DNA from: Methanocella_A sp964548585 | Lineage (GTDB): Archaea; Halobacteriota; Methanocellia; Methanocellales; Methanocellaceae | Direction: 5' to 3' | NCBI GenBank assembly: GCA_964548585.1 | Contig: CAZJRS010000021.1 | Span: forward strand, 1 to 40,782 | Length of the DNA stretch: 40,782 nt | Shown: in pieces, positions 31,232 through 39,995 of the stretch | Position numbering within the stretch: position 1 is the first letter of the stretch | Layout: each line of letters opens with the position of its first letter | Translations under genes and position numbers: made by a program | The notes under the pieces: generated by a model | Told to the model about the DNA's origin: nothing | Databases searched by the model: none | Seen by the model: the letters and a program-made list of their open reading frames with translations, nothing else

Positions 31232-31391
31232 CTGGACCCTCTCGTTTAACACTTTTGTAAAAGACTTTCCACATGATAAATCTTATGTGACGAGATGCAA
31301 TTATAAAATGGAAAATTTACAAAAATACCGCCATAGAGGCTCCATAAACATATTATTATATAATTATTCCCATGAATTGTTATGCAATGTT

Positions 31392-31437
31392 GTTAACATC
31401 GGCACCCATTGTAATTTAATGAGATAACTATTTAAAC
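31392..31437 (+). promoter_or_regulatory. fmdBD promoter with palindromic element
   Basis: GTTAACAT (31392-31399) and ATTGTAA (31408-31414) precede TAACTATTTAAAC (31425-31437), the TATA region. The same three blocks with the same spacing occur at 34168-34213 before fdhD. The block lies in the 337-bp tfx-fmdB gap and is a candidate Tfx site. Confidence 0.55.
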
Positions 31438-31468
31438 GGGAGATATTGAAAAGACTATAGAGCCCGTA

Positions 31469-31519
31469 GGTCCGCGTGCGACGTCGGATGCCGCAACAGT
31501 CGACTGTTGTTCTCGGACC
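31469..31519 (+). promoter_or_regulatory. Hairpin leader of fmdB
   Basis: GGTCCG (31469-31474) can pair with CGGACC (31514-31519). Between them, CAACAGTCGACTGTTG (31494-31509) is a perfect palindrome forming a 6-bp stem with a TCGA loop. The element is in the predicted fmdB leader and may be regulatory or stabilising. Confidence 0.4.
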
Positions 31520-31568
31520 ACCTGGCTTCAAATCGCTTTAATTAATGATTTATATGGAGTGTGTATGG

Positions 31569-32930
31569 ATGATCTCCGAAAATGTAGTGAAAAAGGACAC
31601 GTCGACCAACGACGGGAAAACGATCACGTGTTCAGACGTGACCTGCCCTGTCTGCGGCATGTCGTGTGACGATATCCTGGTTGAGCTGACTGACGATGCA
31701 ATCGTAACGAAGAATGCATGTCTGATGGGCGACGCCAAGTTCCAGGAGCTGCGAAGCCACCACAGGATCAAGAAGCCCCTGCTGTTCGGCCAGGAAGCAG
31801 AGTGGGATGCAGTGCTGGAATATACCGCTGAAATGCTGGTTAACGCCAAGCGCCCGCTACTCTTCATGGGCAGCGAGACCTCGACGGAGGCTATGTCCGT
31901 CGGCATCGCAATGGCAGAGTATCTCGGTGCGCTGGTCGATGGCAACGCAACGATTTGCCACGGACCTACCGTCATGGGTCTGCAAGACGCAGGCTGCGTC
32001 TCGGCGACGCTGGGCGAATGCAAAAACAGGGCAGACCTCAACATATACTGGGGCTGCAACCCGGCAGACTCCCACCCGAGGCACATGAGCCGTCACTCGC
32101 ACTACCAGAGAGGGTTCTGGACGGAGCAGGGCTTTAAGGGCCGAAAGATGGTCGTCGTCGACCCCAGGAGGAGCCCCACCGCAGCGCAGGCAGACCTGCA
32201 CCTCCAGCTCAAGCCAGGCACTGACTACGAGCTCATCGACGCGTTCCTGACCATCCTGAGAAACCAGGAGCCACACGAGTCGACCTACGAAACCACCGGT
32301 ATTACCAGAGAACAGATGCAGCAGCTGGTCGACATGATCAAGGCCAGCAAGTTCGCAGTCATCTGGGTCGGACTGGGTATCGCCAGCAGCCACGGCAAGC
32401 ACTACAACGCATCGATCGCGATGCGCCTGACACAGGAGTGCAACAAGATCACCAAGTTTGTGATTTCTGCCAACAGAGGCCACTGCAACGTCGCCGGGTT
32501 CAACCAGGTGCTCTCCTGGCAGCACGGCTTCCCGTTCGGAGTAGACTTCTCCAGGGGCATGCCCCGCTACCAGCCGGGCGAATACACCACAGTCGACGCT
32601 CTGTACAGAGGCGAAGTCGATGCAGTACTCTGCATGTGCGCAGACCTTGGCGGCCACCTGCCCAAGAAGGCAGTCGAGCGCATGGCTGAGATCCCCGTCG
32701 CATCCATCGAAATCGCACCGGGACCGATGCAGTTCGTGAGTGACGCGGTACTGCCAGGCGTGCTGGACGGTATGGAGTGCGAAGGCACATTCTACCGCAT
32801 GGACAACGTGCCACTATATGCAAGGAGCTTTACCACCCCGCCCTTCGACTTTACCAAGTCGAACGAGGACACACTCAGGCAGCTGTTTGAGCTGGTGAAG
32901 AAGAAGAAAGAGGCAAAGAAGAAGCAGTGA
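31569..32930 (+). CDS. fmdB: Formylmethanofuran dehydrogenase subunit B (Mo/W-pterin catalytic part)
   Basis: This subunit performs the formate dehydrogenase-like step of CO2 fixation to formylmethanofuran, the first reaction of methanogenesis. The 453-residue product has a [4Fe-4S] site (C26, C29, C33, C51), and ATICHGPTVMGL places Cys130 as the metal ligand, so it is not the selenocysteine form. WGCNPADSHPRH and SANRGHCNVAGF are typical of FwdB/FmdB. I start at 31569, with GGAG 8 bases upstream; 31545 is an alternative. The A, C, F and G subunits are not in the window. The tfx neighbour favours the Mo (fmd) label, but W cannot be excluded. Confidence 0.92.
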   Translation: MISENVVKKDTSTNDGKTITCSDVTCPVCGMSCDDILVELTDDAIVTKNACLMGDAKFQELRSHHRIKKPLLFGQEAEWDAVLEYTAEMLVNAKRPLLFMGSETSTEAMSVGIAMAEYLGALVDGNATICHGPTVMGLQDAGCVSATLGECKNRADLNIYWGCNPADSHPRHMSRHSHYQRGFWTEQGFKGRKMVVVDPRRSPTAAQADLHLQLKPGTDYELIDAFLTILRNQEPHESTYETTGITREQMQQLVDMIKASKFAVIWVGLGIASSHGKHYNASIAMRLTQECNKITKFVISANRGHCNVAGFNQVLSWQHGFPFGVDFSRGMPRYQPGEYTTVDALYRGEVDAVLCMCADLGGHLPKKAVERMAEIPVASIEIAPGPMQFVSDAVLPGVLDGMECEGTFYRMDNVPLYARSFTTPPFDFTKSNEDTLRQLFELVKKKKEAKKKQ

Positions 32931-32939
32931 GGTGAAATC

Positions 32940-33356
32940 ATGCCTATGGACATCATACTCAACACTGGTTCCACCGTGTACCAGGGAGCAATTATCAAGG
33001 GCGGCAACAAGTTTACTGACGGATACACCAGGGAAGCCTCCTATTGCGAGATCAACCCGGAAGACTTCGCCGCACTCGGCAAGCCGTGGTTTGTCAAAGT
33101 CACCAACGAGTTCGGTGACAGCGTCGTCGTGCGTGCGAAGAAATCTTCCACCCAGCAGAAGGGAGAGATCTGGATCGTACGCGGCGTCTGGGCCAACATC
33201 GTCGTGACCCCCGAAACCGAAAGCACCGGCAGCCCGAGGTACAAGAACCTGCCAGTTAAAATCGAGAAGTGCGAAGGCCCTGTTCTGGACCCGGTCACTC
33301 TGATGCAGAAAGCGTACTTCAACGGCAACAAAGAAAAGACCTGGCAACAGGGATAA
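32940..33356 (+). CDS. fmdD: Formylmethanofuran dehydrogenase subunit D
   Basis: The 138-residue product is the molydopterin dinucleotide-binding domain that in other Mo enzymes is the C-terminus of the large subunit (MDIILNTGSTVYQG; FVKVTNEFGDSVVVRAKKS). It completes the active site with subunit B. GAGGTGA 4 bases before the ATG and a 9-bp gap after fmdB show one transcript. Confidence 0.92.
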   Translation: MPMDIILNTGSTVYQGAIIKGGNKFTDGYTREASYCEINPEDFAALGKPWFVKVTNEFGDSVVVRAKKSSTQQKGEIWIVRGVWANIVVTPETESTGSPRYKNLPVKIEKCEGPVLDPVTLMQKAYFNGNKEKTWQQG

Positions 33357-33360
33357 CTGT

Positions 33361-34137
33361 TTGCGCATGCGCAGTTTGCAGGATCAGCTATCGAAGGGTA
33401 AAGCGCCGGCAGAAGATGTCGAGTGCATGACTCTGGAAATATCAGCTCAGTCCTGCAAGCCAACACAGTTACACCTATGCCCGGAATCATATATTCGTTT
33501 ATTTTTTAACGGCCGCTTAATAGTCGCCGAGAGTATTTTTCCAAAAGACTTTGAAGCTTATGCCATCGGACTGCTGTTAACCGAAGGGCTCATCAGTTCA
33601 ACAATAGAGATCGAATCGCTTGACATCAGTAGTGATAGAATAAATATAAAGTCAAGCGGGAACTCGAACAAACCGGAGCCTGACAGCAGGATTGATCAAG
33701 TCGACCTGGGTGTGATCTACCGGGGCTACTTAGCACTCGATGATTGCGCCAGGGTTTGTCTGGCCACCGGTGGAACACACTGTGCCTTACTATTGACTGA
33801 GCACGGCGGAATCGTCGCTTATGCAGAGGATGTGAACCGCCTGGCCAGCCTGGACAAGGTTATAGGAAAAGCGGCGTTGGCAGGACATAACTTCGGCGAA
33901 TGTATCTTGTTCTTAACCGGGCGCACCACTGAAGATACTATCAGGCACGCCAGCATGATAGGCATCTCCGTCGTAGCAGCCTGCGGCGCACCCTCATCCA
34001 AGGCAGTGAGGTATGCGCTAAACCACGACATCTGTCTGCTCACGATACCCGGCCCCCACCAGGTGATCATATACAGTGGGCGGGATCGGATACAGGAGAA
34101 AGAGTGGAAACCGCCGGAAGAGATTAGCGCTCCATAA
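33361..34137 (+). CDS. Divergent FdhD-like protein
   Basis: The 258-residue product is recognisable as FdhD family from LLLTEGLISS, TGGTHCALLL, AYAEDVNRLASLDKVIGKA and FLTGRTTEDTIRHA. FdhD binds Moco and transfers sulfur from IscS to it for formate dehydrogenase. Here the usual Cys region (GCVG or CxxC in the middle) is gone, and EDVGRHNAVDK has become EDVNRLASLDK. It begins 4 bp after fmdD, so it belongs to the fmd transcript. It may be a maturation factor specialised for Fmd, with a changed mechanism. TTG 33361 or ATG 33367 are both possible starts. Confidence 0.78.
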   Translation: MRMRSLQDQLSKGKAPAEDVECMTLEISAQSCKPTQLHLCPESYIRLFFNGRLIVAESIFPKDFEAYAIGLLLTEGLISSTIEIESLDISSDRINIKSSGNSNKPEPDSRIDQVDLGVIYRGYLALDDCARVCLATGGTHCALLLTEHGGIVAYAEDVNRLASLDKVIGKAALAGHNFGECILFLTGRTTEDTIRHASMIGISVVAACGAPSSKAVRYALNHDICLLTIPGPHQVIIYSGRDRIQEKEWKPPEEISAP

Positions 34138-34167
34138 AGTAGCGAATTTTTCTTGTAATCTAAATCA

Positions 34168-34213
34168 GTTACAATAAATAGTAATTGTAACCAATAACGT
34201 TAACTATTTAAAC
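34168..34213 (+). promoter_or_regulatory. fdhD-moeA3 promoter with palindromic element
   Basis: GTTACAAT (34168-34175) and ATTGTAAC (34184-34191) are a perfect inverted repeat with an 8-bp spacer. TAACTATTTAAAC (34201-34213) follows. ATTGTAA to TAACTATTTAAAC is 17 bp, identical to the fmdB promoter. The ATG at 34240 is about 30 bp after the TATA, so the message has a very short leader. Confidence 0.6.
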
Positions 34214-34239
34214 CGCGGCGGGGCAGGTATACTAGCATA

Positions 34240-35070
34240 ATGCGAGTGGAGAGCATGACAACCGCAGGAGATCACACACCAGTGCTTCAAGCCCCGAAGA
34301 GCCTCACCGAGCGTTTTGAGGTTACTGCCATCGAGCGGGATCGCATTGCCCCGACAACTGCGGAAGTATGTGTCGAAGACAGTGTGAACATGCTGCTGAA
34401 CGGAGTACGGGTGGCAAGCCTCACCATGACGCCCGACGAACTCCGGCCTTTCGCATACGGATACCTGGTCACAGAGGGATTGGTTCGCTCGATTGAGGAA
34501 GTGCGCGAAGTCCGGGTCAATGGCACTGATGTAGAGGTAACCGTGACATCATTCAAGCCGGACGACGTTGACCTGTGGATGGAGATCCGAAGCTCTGGCT
34601 GCGTCGGTGTCAGGTCCTCGTGGCTGGACCTGGATGAGCCGGTCAAGTCGCAGTTGAAGCTGGACCTGCCTACGATCTTTACCTGTGTCGGGACGATCAA
34701 TGAGCTGGCTGGCATGTGGCTACGCACCGGAGGTACCCACTGCAGTGCGATTTTTGACCAGTTCGGCGGATTAGTGTCGTATGCTGAGGATATCGGTCGC
34801 CACAACACGATAGATAAGGCAGTGGGTAAAGCGCTGCTGGATGGCCGCGATTTATCGGATTGTTTTTTGGTCACGACCGGCCGGGCTCCGGCGGGAATGG
34901 TGGCAAAAGTTTACCGTGCAGGCATGTCTACCATGATCAGTAATACCGCGCCTCTGAGCACCGGTGTAGAGCTGGCAAAGCGGCTCAATATGACACTGGC
35001 AGGCTTTGCCCGGCCGCCGAGAATGTACGTTTACAGCGGCCCGGAGCGCATCAGGGAAGCTTCAAGGTGA
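34240..35070 (+). CDS. fdhD: Formate dehydrogenase accessory sulfurtransferase
   Basis: The 276-residue product has canonical FdhD landmarks: SSGCVGVRSSW (candidate catalytic Cys near residue 127), LRTGGTHCSAIF, YAEDIGRHNTIDKAVGKAL and TTGRAPAGMVAK. It delivers sulfur to Moco before insertion into formate dehydrogenase. The fdhAB genes lie about 29 kb away, and the promoter is shared in design with fmdBD. It is followed by moeA3 with a 10-bp gap. Confidence 0.9.
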   Translation: MRVESMTTAGDHTPVLQAPKSLTERFEVTAIERDRIAPTTAEVCVEDSVNMLLNGVRVASLTMTPDELRPFAYGYLVTEGLVRSIEEVREVRVNGTDVEVTVTSFKPDDVDLWMEIRSSGCVGVRSSWLDLDEPVKSQLKLDLPTIFTCVGTINELAGMWLRTGGTHCSAIFDQFGGLVSYAEDIGRHNTIDKAVGKALLDGRDLSDCFLVTTGRAPAGMVAKVYRAGMSTMISNTAPLSTGVELAKRLNMTLAGFARPPRMYVYSGPERIREASR

Positions 35071-35080
35071 GTGAATAACT

Positions 35081-36274
35081 ATGGCCCAGGAAGTCGAGCG
35101 GATGGTAACTCTGCAGAGAGCGTTCGAGTTGATCGACGTGATGAAGGAGAAATTTTACGAACAGCTCGGCTCAGAATACACGGATGCAGCCCACTCAACA
35201 GGCAGGCGCCTGGCCGAAGATGTGATCGCCCGGACAGCCTCTCCGCCGTATGATATCTGCACCATGGATGGGTATGCTCTCGCTACGGGAGATCAATATC
35301 CCCTACGGGTTATCACCCGGACGTTCGCGGGAGAGAAGCAGGCATCGATAAAGCCCGGCGAAGCTGCATATGTAACCACTGGTACAAAACTTCCAGAGGG
35401 AGCAAATGCGGTAATGCGGGTGGAGGATGCGAAAATCGATGGCGATCAGATCACCGGGCCACGACTCGAACCGGGTACCTTCGTCCTCCCGGCTGGTGCG
35501 GATTTTCAAACCGGTGAGACTCTGATCAACGCCGGTACAGTGATTTCGCCCTCAATGGTGGGAGTGCTGGAGGCTGCTTCCAGTCCCAGTGCCAGGGTTT
35601 ACCAAAAGATCTCGGTCGCGGTGATCACCACAGGTGATGAAATCGCAAACGGAGAGATCAAGGATACAAATGGCCCGATGATCTGTGCGCTGCTGCGCTC
35701 ATGGGGTTGTAAGCCGCATTATATCCACGCGATCAGGGACGATCGAGACCTCGTCAGGGAAGCGATCAAAACGGCTGCATACCAGTTCGATATCGTGATC
35801 ACCGTCGGAGGCGTCTCCGCGGGAGCAAAGGATTACGTAAAAAGTGTAGCAGAAGAGGGGGAAATAGTATTCAGCGGCGTCAGGGTGAAGCCGGGGATGC
35901 CGTTTACCGCTTCGTATTATAACGGAACGCCACTCCTGTCCCTGCCAGGAAAACCAGCCGGATCATATACAGGGATGGAGTTATTCGTGAAGCGGCTCGT
36001 CTATGAAGTAAAGCCGGGACGAACGGTGACAATGCCACTCTGCAACGATGTCACGTTTAACGGGTCGGGCTTCGAGTACCTCGTCTTCGTCGAGCTAATC
36101 GACGGTTGCGCCCGGCCGATGGGCTACCGGAGCTCATCACTGGGATTGTTCGACGGTACCGACTATGTAACGTCACTAATATCAGCCACATCCAGATCGC
36201 TGTTGTCAGATGGGTATTTTCTGGCCAAGGAAAACCTTAGCGCGGGTCAGATCGTGAGTGTAAACCTGATGTAA
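35081..36274 (+). CDS. moeA: Molybdopterin molybdenumtransferase-like protein (MoeA family), copy 3
   Basis: The 397-residue product keeps the MoeA plan: PYDICTMDGYALATGD, TTGTKLPEGANAVMRVED, ITTGDEIANGEI, VGGVSAGAKDYV and VKPGMPFTAS. It diverges from copies 1 and 2; the substrate loop has PGMPF where they have PGRPV or PGKPA, and GGTSVG is GGVSAG. It is in one operon with fdhD, so it may serve Moco for formate dehydrogenase or a different metal. GGTGA is about 11 bases upstream. Confidence 0.88.
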   Translation: MAQEVERMVTLQRAFELIDVMKEKFYEQLGSEYTDAAHSTGRRLAEDVIARTASPPYDICTMDGYALATGDQYPLRVITRTFAGEKQASIKPGEAAYVTTGTKLPEGANAVMRVEDAKIDGDQITGPRLEPGTFVLPAGADFQTGETLINAGTVISPSMVGVLEAASSPSARVYQKISVAVITTGDEIANGEIKDTNGPMICALLRSWGCKPHYIHAIRDDRDLVREAIKTAAYQFDIVITVGGVSAGAKDYVKSVAEEGEIVFSGVRVKPGMPFTASYYNGTPLLSLPGKPAGSYTGMELFVKRLVYEVKPGRTVTMPLCNDVTFNGSGFEYLVFVELIDGCARPMGYRSSSLGLFDGTDYVTSLISATSRSLLSDGYFLAKENLSAGQIVSVNLM

Positions 36275-36395
36275 AGCAGGTTTGCTTCGACTTCCTTCGC
36301 GTACTCACCTGCAATGGCGGAATGCGCGGCCATTAAACGGCTTTTCGTCAGGATATGGCATAGAGTTTTTTAAAAAAGAATTGAGAACTCAGTAC

Positions 36396-37211
36396 TCAGA
36401 TAACCTCGATCTCAAACAGGTCCTTGATATCGCTATCTATGATCCCCTGATAGTCCTTCATGAACTTCCGGACCTTGAAGATGATCGTCTGTTCCCCGTC
36501 GTAGATCGAATACGTGTCGGTGGTAGGCCCGAGCTTGGGGCTGAGATTATAATACAGCCGCTTATTCCCTAACCGCGCACCGGTAATACCGATCAGCGAA
36601 TCAGAGATACACGAGTTCTTACCTATTAGTATGCAAACGCTACTATTCCTCAGATCCTTCTTCAGCGTCTGGGTTGCAAAACCAGCCATCCGGACGCCCA
36701 TCGCCAGCCCCTGGCATTCCTCGCCATGGTAGTTGACCGCCTGTCTTACCAGGTCTTCCTGGTACTCGGCGGGCAGCATCTTCCGGATCGTCTCGTAGCG
36801 GTCACGTCTGGTAGCAGCGAACACACAGTCCCAGCCTGGCTCGTAGGGCTTCAAATCGACGATAGGCGTACCGTGAATGGCATCAAGGTGAGATACAGTC
36901 AGCAGGCGGCCATTTACTTTTAGCAGTTTAGCCGTCGTGATCGATACGGGATTCGGCCGCACAGGAGTCCGTATGGCAAAAACGCCTCTCATAGGCAGGT
37001 CCACGGAGTACTTCCGGGGAGTGACCTGCAAGATGTCACGCTCAGCCTTATCAAGCCAGCATACGACGAACAGGTGCGAGTTCTCCTCTATTCCCGAAAG
37101 GCCTTCGGCGTACTCCTTGAAGACCTCGATCTCGGCCTCAACTCCCTGCAGAGGCATGTCCGTTCTCACCCGGACGGGAGAGTGAACCATCCCGATCGGC
37201 TCGATCTTCAT
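36396..37211 (-). CDS. Fusion of TrmO-like (TsaA) and FmdE-like domains
   Basis: Residues 1 to about 137 match the TrmO/TsaA family: IGMVHSPV, IRTPVRPNPVSIT and HGTPIVDLKPYEPGWD. TrmO N-methylates t6A37 in tRNA using SAM. Residues about 150-271 match FmdE: NYHGEECQGLAMGVRM (His-Gly...Cys kept) and NSCISDSLIGITGARLGNK, without a zinc ribbon. The combined chain of 271 residues is in one frame. The fusion links a SAM-binding domain with a putative metal-binding domain, so it may methylate something other than tRNA. It ends near moeA3 (convergent) and is flanked by an AT-rich promoter region. Confidence 0.82.
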   Translation of the reverse strand: MKIEPIGMVHSPVRVRTDMPLQGVEAEIEVFKEYAEGLSGIEENSHLFVVCWLDKAERDILQVTPRKYSVDLPMRGVFAIRTPVRPNPVSITTAKLLKVNGRLLTVSHLDAIHGTPIVDLKPYEPGWDCVFAATRRDRYETIRKMLPAEYQEDLVRQAVNYHGEECQGLAMGVRMAGFATQTLKKDLRNSSVCILIGKNSCISDSLIGITGARLGNKRLYYNLSPKLGPTTDTYSIYDGEQTIIFKVRKFMKDYQGIIDSDIKDLFEIEVI

Positions 37212-37368
37212 CTCCTCTATAGGCCATACCTCCAGAATACCGGCGACATGGTATAGAATAGTGAATCGATTGGAGATAAAATTTGCTATACTTATGCTAA
37301 AGTTTAGTAGTTATTGTAAACACAGTGAAAGCCGGCATATAAAAAATAAGGTTGTTCCACCCGGCAAT

Positions 37369-38421
37369 TCAGGCATCAGCCTTGAAGTGCCTTGCCCTCC
37401 ACCTCAAAGCCACGTTGACGAGCGCGATCATGACTGGCACCTCGATGAGTGGTCCGATCACGGCAGCGAAGGCAGCGCCGGAGTCAATGCCGAACACTGC
37501 AATGGCGACAGCGATGGCCAGCTCGAAGTTGTTGCTGGCTGCGGTGAACGACAGCGTACAGGCCTGTCCATAGCCTACGTCCATCTGCTTGGACATGAAG
37601 AAGGAGACCACGAACATGACGACGAAGTAGATCAGCAGTGGTATGGCGATGATGACCACATCGAACGGGTTGGTGATGATGAAGTGGCCTTTGAGCGAGA
37701 ACATCACTACGATCGTGAACAGCAGCGCTATCAGCGTGATGGGGCTGATCGCCGGGATGAACTTGTTATCGTACCAGTCGGCACCCATTCTCGGCCTGAC
37801 CAGTAGTCTTGTAAAGAACCCTGCCACGAACGGTATGCCCAGGTAAATAGCCGTGGATTCGGCCACCTGGAGGATGGTAATGTTGACCACCATGCTCTGC
37901 ATGCCGATCCATGAAGGCACCAGCGTGATGAAGACGTAAGCGTAGACCGCGTAGAAGAACACCTGGAAGATGGAGTTTAGCGCGACTAACGCAGCAGCGT
38001 ACTCTTCGTCACCGCACGCAAGCTTGTTCCAGACGATGACCATCGCGATGCAGCGGGCGATGCCGATTAGAATGAGGCCTGCCGCATATTCAGGGTAGCC
38101 CCTCAGCAGTACGGCTGCCAGGATAAACATCAGGATAGGCCCTACAATCCAGTTCTGGATCAGCGAGAGTGCCATGACCTTGACGTTGCGGAAGACTTTT
38201 CCGATCTCCTCGTACTTGACCCGGGCCAGCGGCGGGTACATCATGATGATCAGACCGACGGCTATGGGAATTGAGGTTGTCCCATAGGACATGGAGTTTA
38301 AAAAGTTCGCGAACTGCGGGTACACGTAGCCCAGGCTGACGCCGATCGCCATGGCGACGAAAATCCAGATCGTGAGATATCGATCCAGGAAGGAAAGCTT
38401 CTTTGTGACGGTTTCTGCCAT
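37369..38421 (-). CDS. arsB: ACR3-type arsenite efflux permease
   Basis: The 350-residue membrane protein has ten hydrophobic segments and the ACR3 signatures WIVGPILMF, IGIARCIAMVIVWNKLACGD (essential-type Cys124) and GYGQACTLSFTAASNNFELAIAVAIA. It exports arsenite, and possibly antimonite. GAGGAG precedes the ATG. It is 12 bp after a metallophosphoesterase gene in the same direction. No arsR-type regulator is recognised beside it. Confidence 0.92.
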   Translation of the reverse strand: MAETVTKKLSFLDRYLTIWIFVAMAIGVSLGYVYPQFANFLNSMSYGTTSIPIAVGLIIMMYPPLARVKYEEIGKVFRNVKVMALSLIQNWIVGPILMFILAAVLLRGYPEYAAGLILIGIARCIAMVIVWNKLACGDEEYAAALVALNSIFQVFFYAVYAYVFITLVPSWIGMQSMVVNITILQVAESTAIYLGIPFVAGFFTRLLVRPRMGADWYDNKFIPAISPITLIALLFTIVVMFSLKGHFIITNPFDVVIIAIPLLIYFVVMFVVSFFMSKQMDVGYGQACTLSFTAASNNFELAIAVAIAVFGIDSGAAFAAVIGPLIEVPVMIALVNVALRWRARHFKADA

Positions 38422-38433
38422 TTAATTAACTCC

Positions 38434-39126
38434 TCAGTAGCCTCTGCGGAGGATCGCTGTCAGCTCGTCTGCGTGAGGCATGCCATCGTTGATTTTTCGA
38501 CAGGTAGCATCGATGTCATACTCGAGCCGGATAATCTCAGGGGTTCTCGAGGTCGTATCAAGCACCAGGCAGGAAGCCCGCCAGTCGTTATCCCGGGGCT
38601 GCCCTGTGCTGCCGGGGTTGAGCACTGTCGTGGTCGGGGATTTTAGTATGGCGGGAAAGTGAGTGTGTCCCGTCAGCAGGTAGTCGCTGGATATTTCCGC
38701 AGTGTACTCGGCCAGCTTTTCAGGAGCAATGTCCGGGTAGAGGTAATCGAAGAAAGACTGAGGACTTCCGTGCACCATTTTCAGCTTGAGCCCGCCAATG
38801 TCCAGGTCCCTTGTCAGTGGCATTCCCCTCAAGAAATCCATGTCAGCCTCGGAGAGCACATTCCAGGTATACTCCCGGGTTGCGACAGACAGATGCTTGT
38901 ACTTGTAGCCACAGCCGCAGTCGACCATGAAGCCGACCGCGTTGTCATGATTGCCCCTGATGACAGGCACGTCGTTCTTCCGCACCCAGTCGATGATGCC
39001 GCCCGGGTCCGGGCCGTAGTCGACCAGATCGCCCATACAGACGACCATGTCGTACTGAACATTCTCGACGACAGCATTCAACGCTTCAAGGTTACCGTGT
39101 AAATCGGATATCAGCAATATTCGCAT
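38434..39126 (-). CDS. Metallophosphoesterase (calcineurin-like, YfcE/MJ0936 type)
   Basis: The 230-residue product has the binuclear-metal motifs ILLISDLHGN, CMGDLVDYGPDP, IRGNHDNAV and LLTGHTHFP. These enzymes hydrolyse phosphodiesters; the substrate cannot be read from sequence. I start at 39126 (MRILLIS), since the motif begins there, rather than 39141. It is co-transcribed with the arsenite efflux gene. Confidence 0.88.
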   Translation of the reverse strand: MRILLISDLHGNLEALNAVVENVQYDMVVCMGDLVDYGPDPGGIIDWVRKNDVPVIRGNHDNAVGFMVDCGCGYKYKHLSVATREYTWNVLSEADMDFLRGMPLTRDLDIGGLKLKMVHGSPQSFFDYLYPDIAPEKLAEYTAEISSDYLLTGHTHFPAILKSPTTTVLNPGSTGQPRDNDWRASCLVLDTTSRTPEIIRLEYDIDATCRKINDGMPHADELTAILRRGY

Positions 39127-39502
39127 ACGATCCCTGGCCAAAATATTGTTAACGATCGATTACATTACGATAAGATAGTATTTCAATTTTTCTCTAAATA
39201 GTATATATAGACACGTAGAGGTTTATAGTCATTCGATCTGGAGAGATTGCCGGACTGTTAGCGGATAGATACTTGATCACGCATAGATTGCCAGATGCAG
39301 AGATCACATAGTCAGAATACCAACAAGTTATGATAGGATCTCATGATCTCAAGTCTAAATACGCTGCACACCTCAAACAGTCTCGCCTTGAGAGCCGTAT
39401 TCGTCAGTTCAAAATAATTAAAAATTGGTTTAAAAACCGTATCGCCGGTAATTATGCTGATTATTTTTTTAGTCAGAGAATTGAGAATACCCTTGGTCAA
39501 TC
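39127..39502. other. Non-coding gap between divergent arsenic-type units
   Basis: AT-rich promoter-like stretches face left (TATATATA near 39201-39208) and right (TTTAAAAA near 39429). A T-run is at 39464-39471. A 62-codon minus-strand frame here lacks a ribosome site and family resemblance, so I do not call it. No regulon-type repeat pair is present. Confidence 0.45.
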
Positions 39503-39994
39503 ATGAAGAGCGCATGGAAAATGATATTATTGGCTACCGTAGCCATGATAGCGATTGCAGTTGTGATAGCAACTATCGCATTTGGATTGATACAGAGCGG
39601 AAACAGCATGCCCGAAGCGAACCAGCCATCCGTTATTGTAAAAGAATCTGTGGACGCCGGCAGCGGAACACCACTGGTAGAGCTATTGTATTTCCACAGG
39701 ACCGATCGTTGTGTGTCATGTAATAACGCCGAACAGTATGCCAGGGATACCCTCGATCAATACTATAAAGACGAGGCCCGAGACGGTAAGATTACCATTC
39801 GGAGTATAGATTACCAGCAAGATAAGGCGCTGGCAGAGCAATATAATGTCAAGGTGCAGGGGCTGAAGATCAAGACTACCTCTGGGGACCAGGAAAACGT
39901 GAGAGATGTCCCGGAGATCTGGTCCTATGTCAGCGATAAAGACGCTTACATCGACTACCTGAAATCGGTCATCGACCAGGAGATGGGCCGGTAA
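39503..39994 (+). CDS. ArsF-like membrane-anchored thioredoxin-fold protein
   Basis: The 163-residue product has an N-terminal membrane anchor (residues 8-30) and a short thioredoxin-fold domain, with FHRTDRCVSC (Cys70, Cys73) and VPEIWSYV late. It resembles the proteins annotated as ArsF, paired with ArsG in aromatic arsenical (nitro-reduction and efflux) operons. A general disulfide or thiol-relay protein is the alternative. The next gene follows after 1 bp. Confidence 0.75.
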   Translation: MKSAWKMILLATVAMIAIAVVIATIAFGLIQSGNSMPEANQPSVIVKESVDAGSGTPLVELLYFHRTDRCVSCNNAEQYARDTLDQYYKDEARDGKITIRSIDYQQDKALAEQYNVKVQGLKIKTTSGDQENVRDVPEIWSYVSDKDAYIDYLKSVIDQEMGR

Positions 39995-39995
39995 A

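Noticed and set aside
39312..39500. 62-codon minus-strand frame in the arsenic-block gap
   Set aside because: No ribosome site, no family resemblance and AT-rich composition; likely chance.
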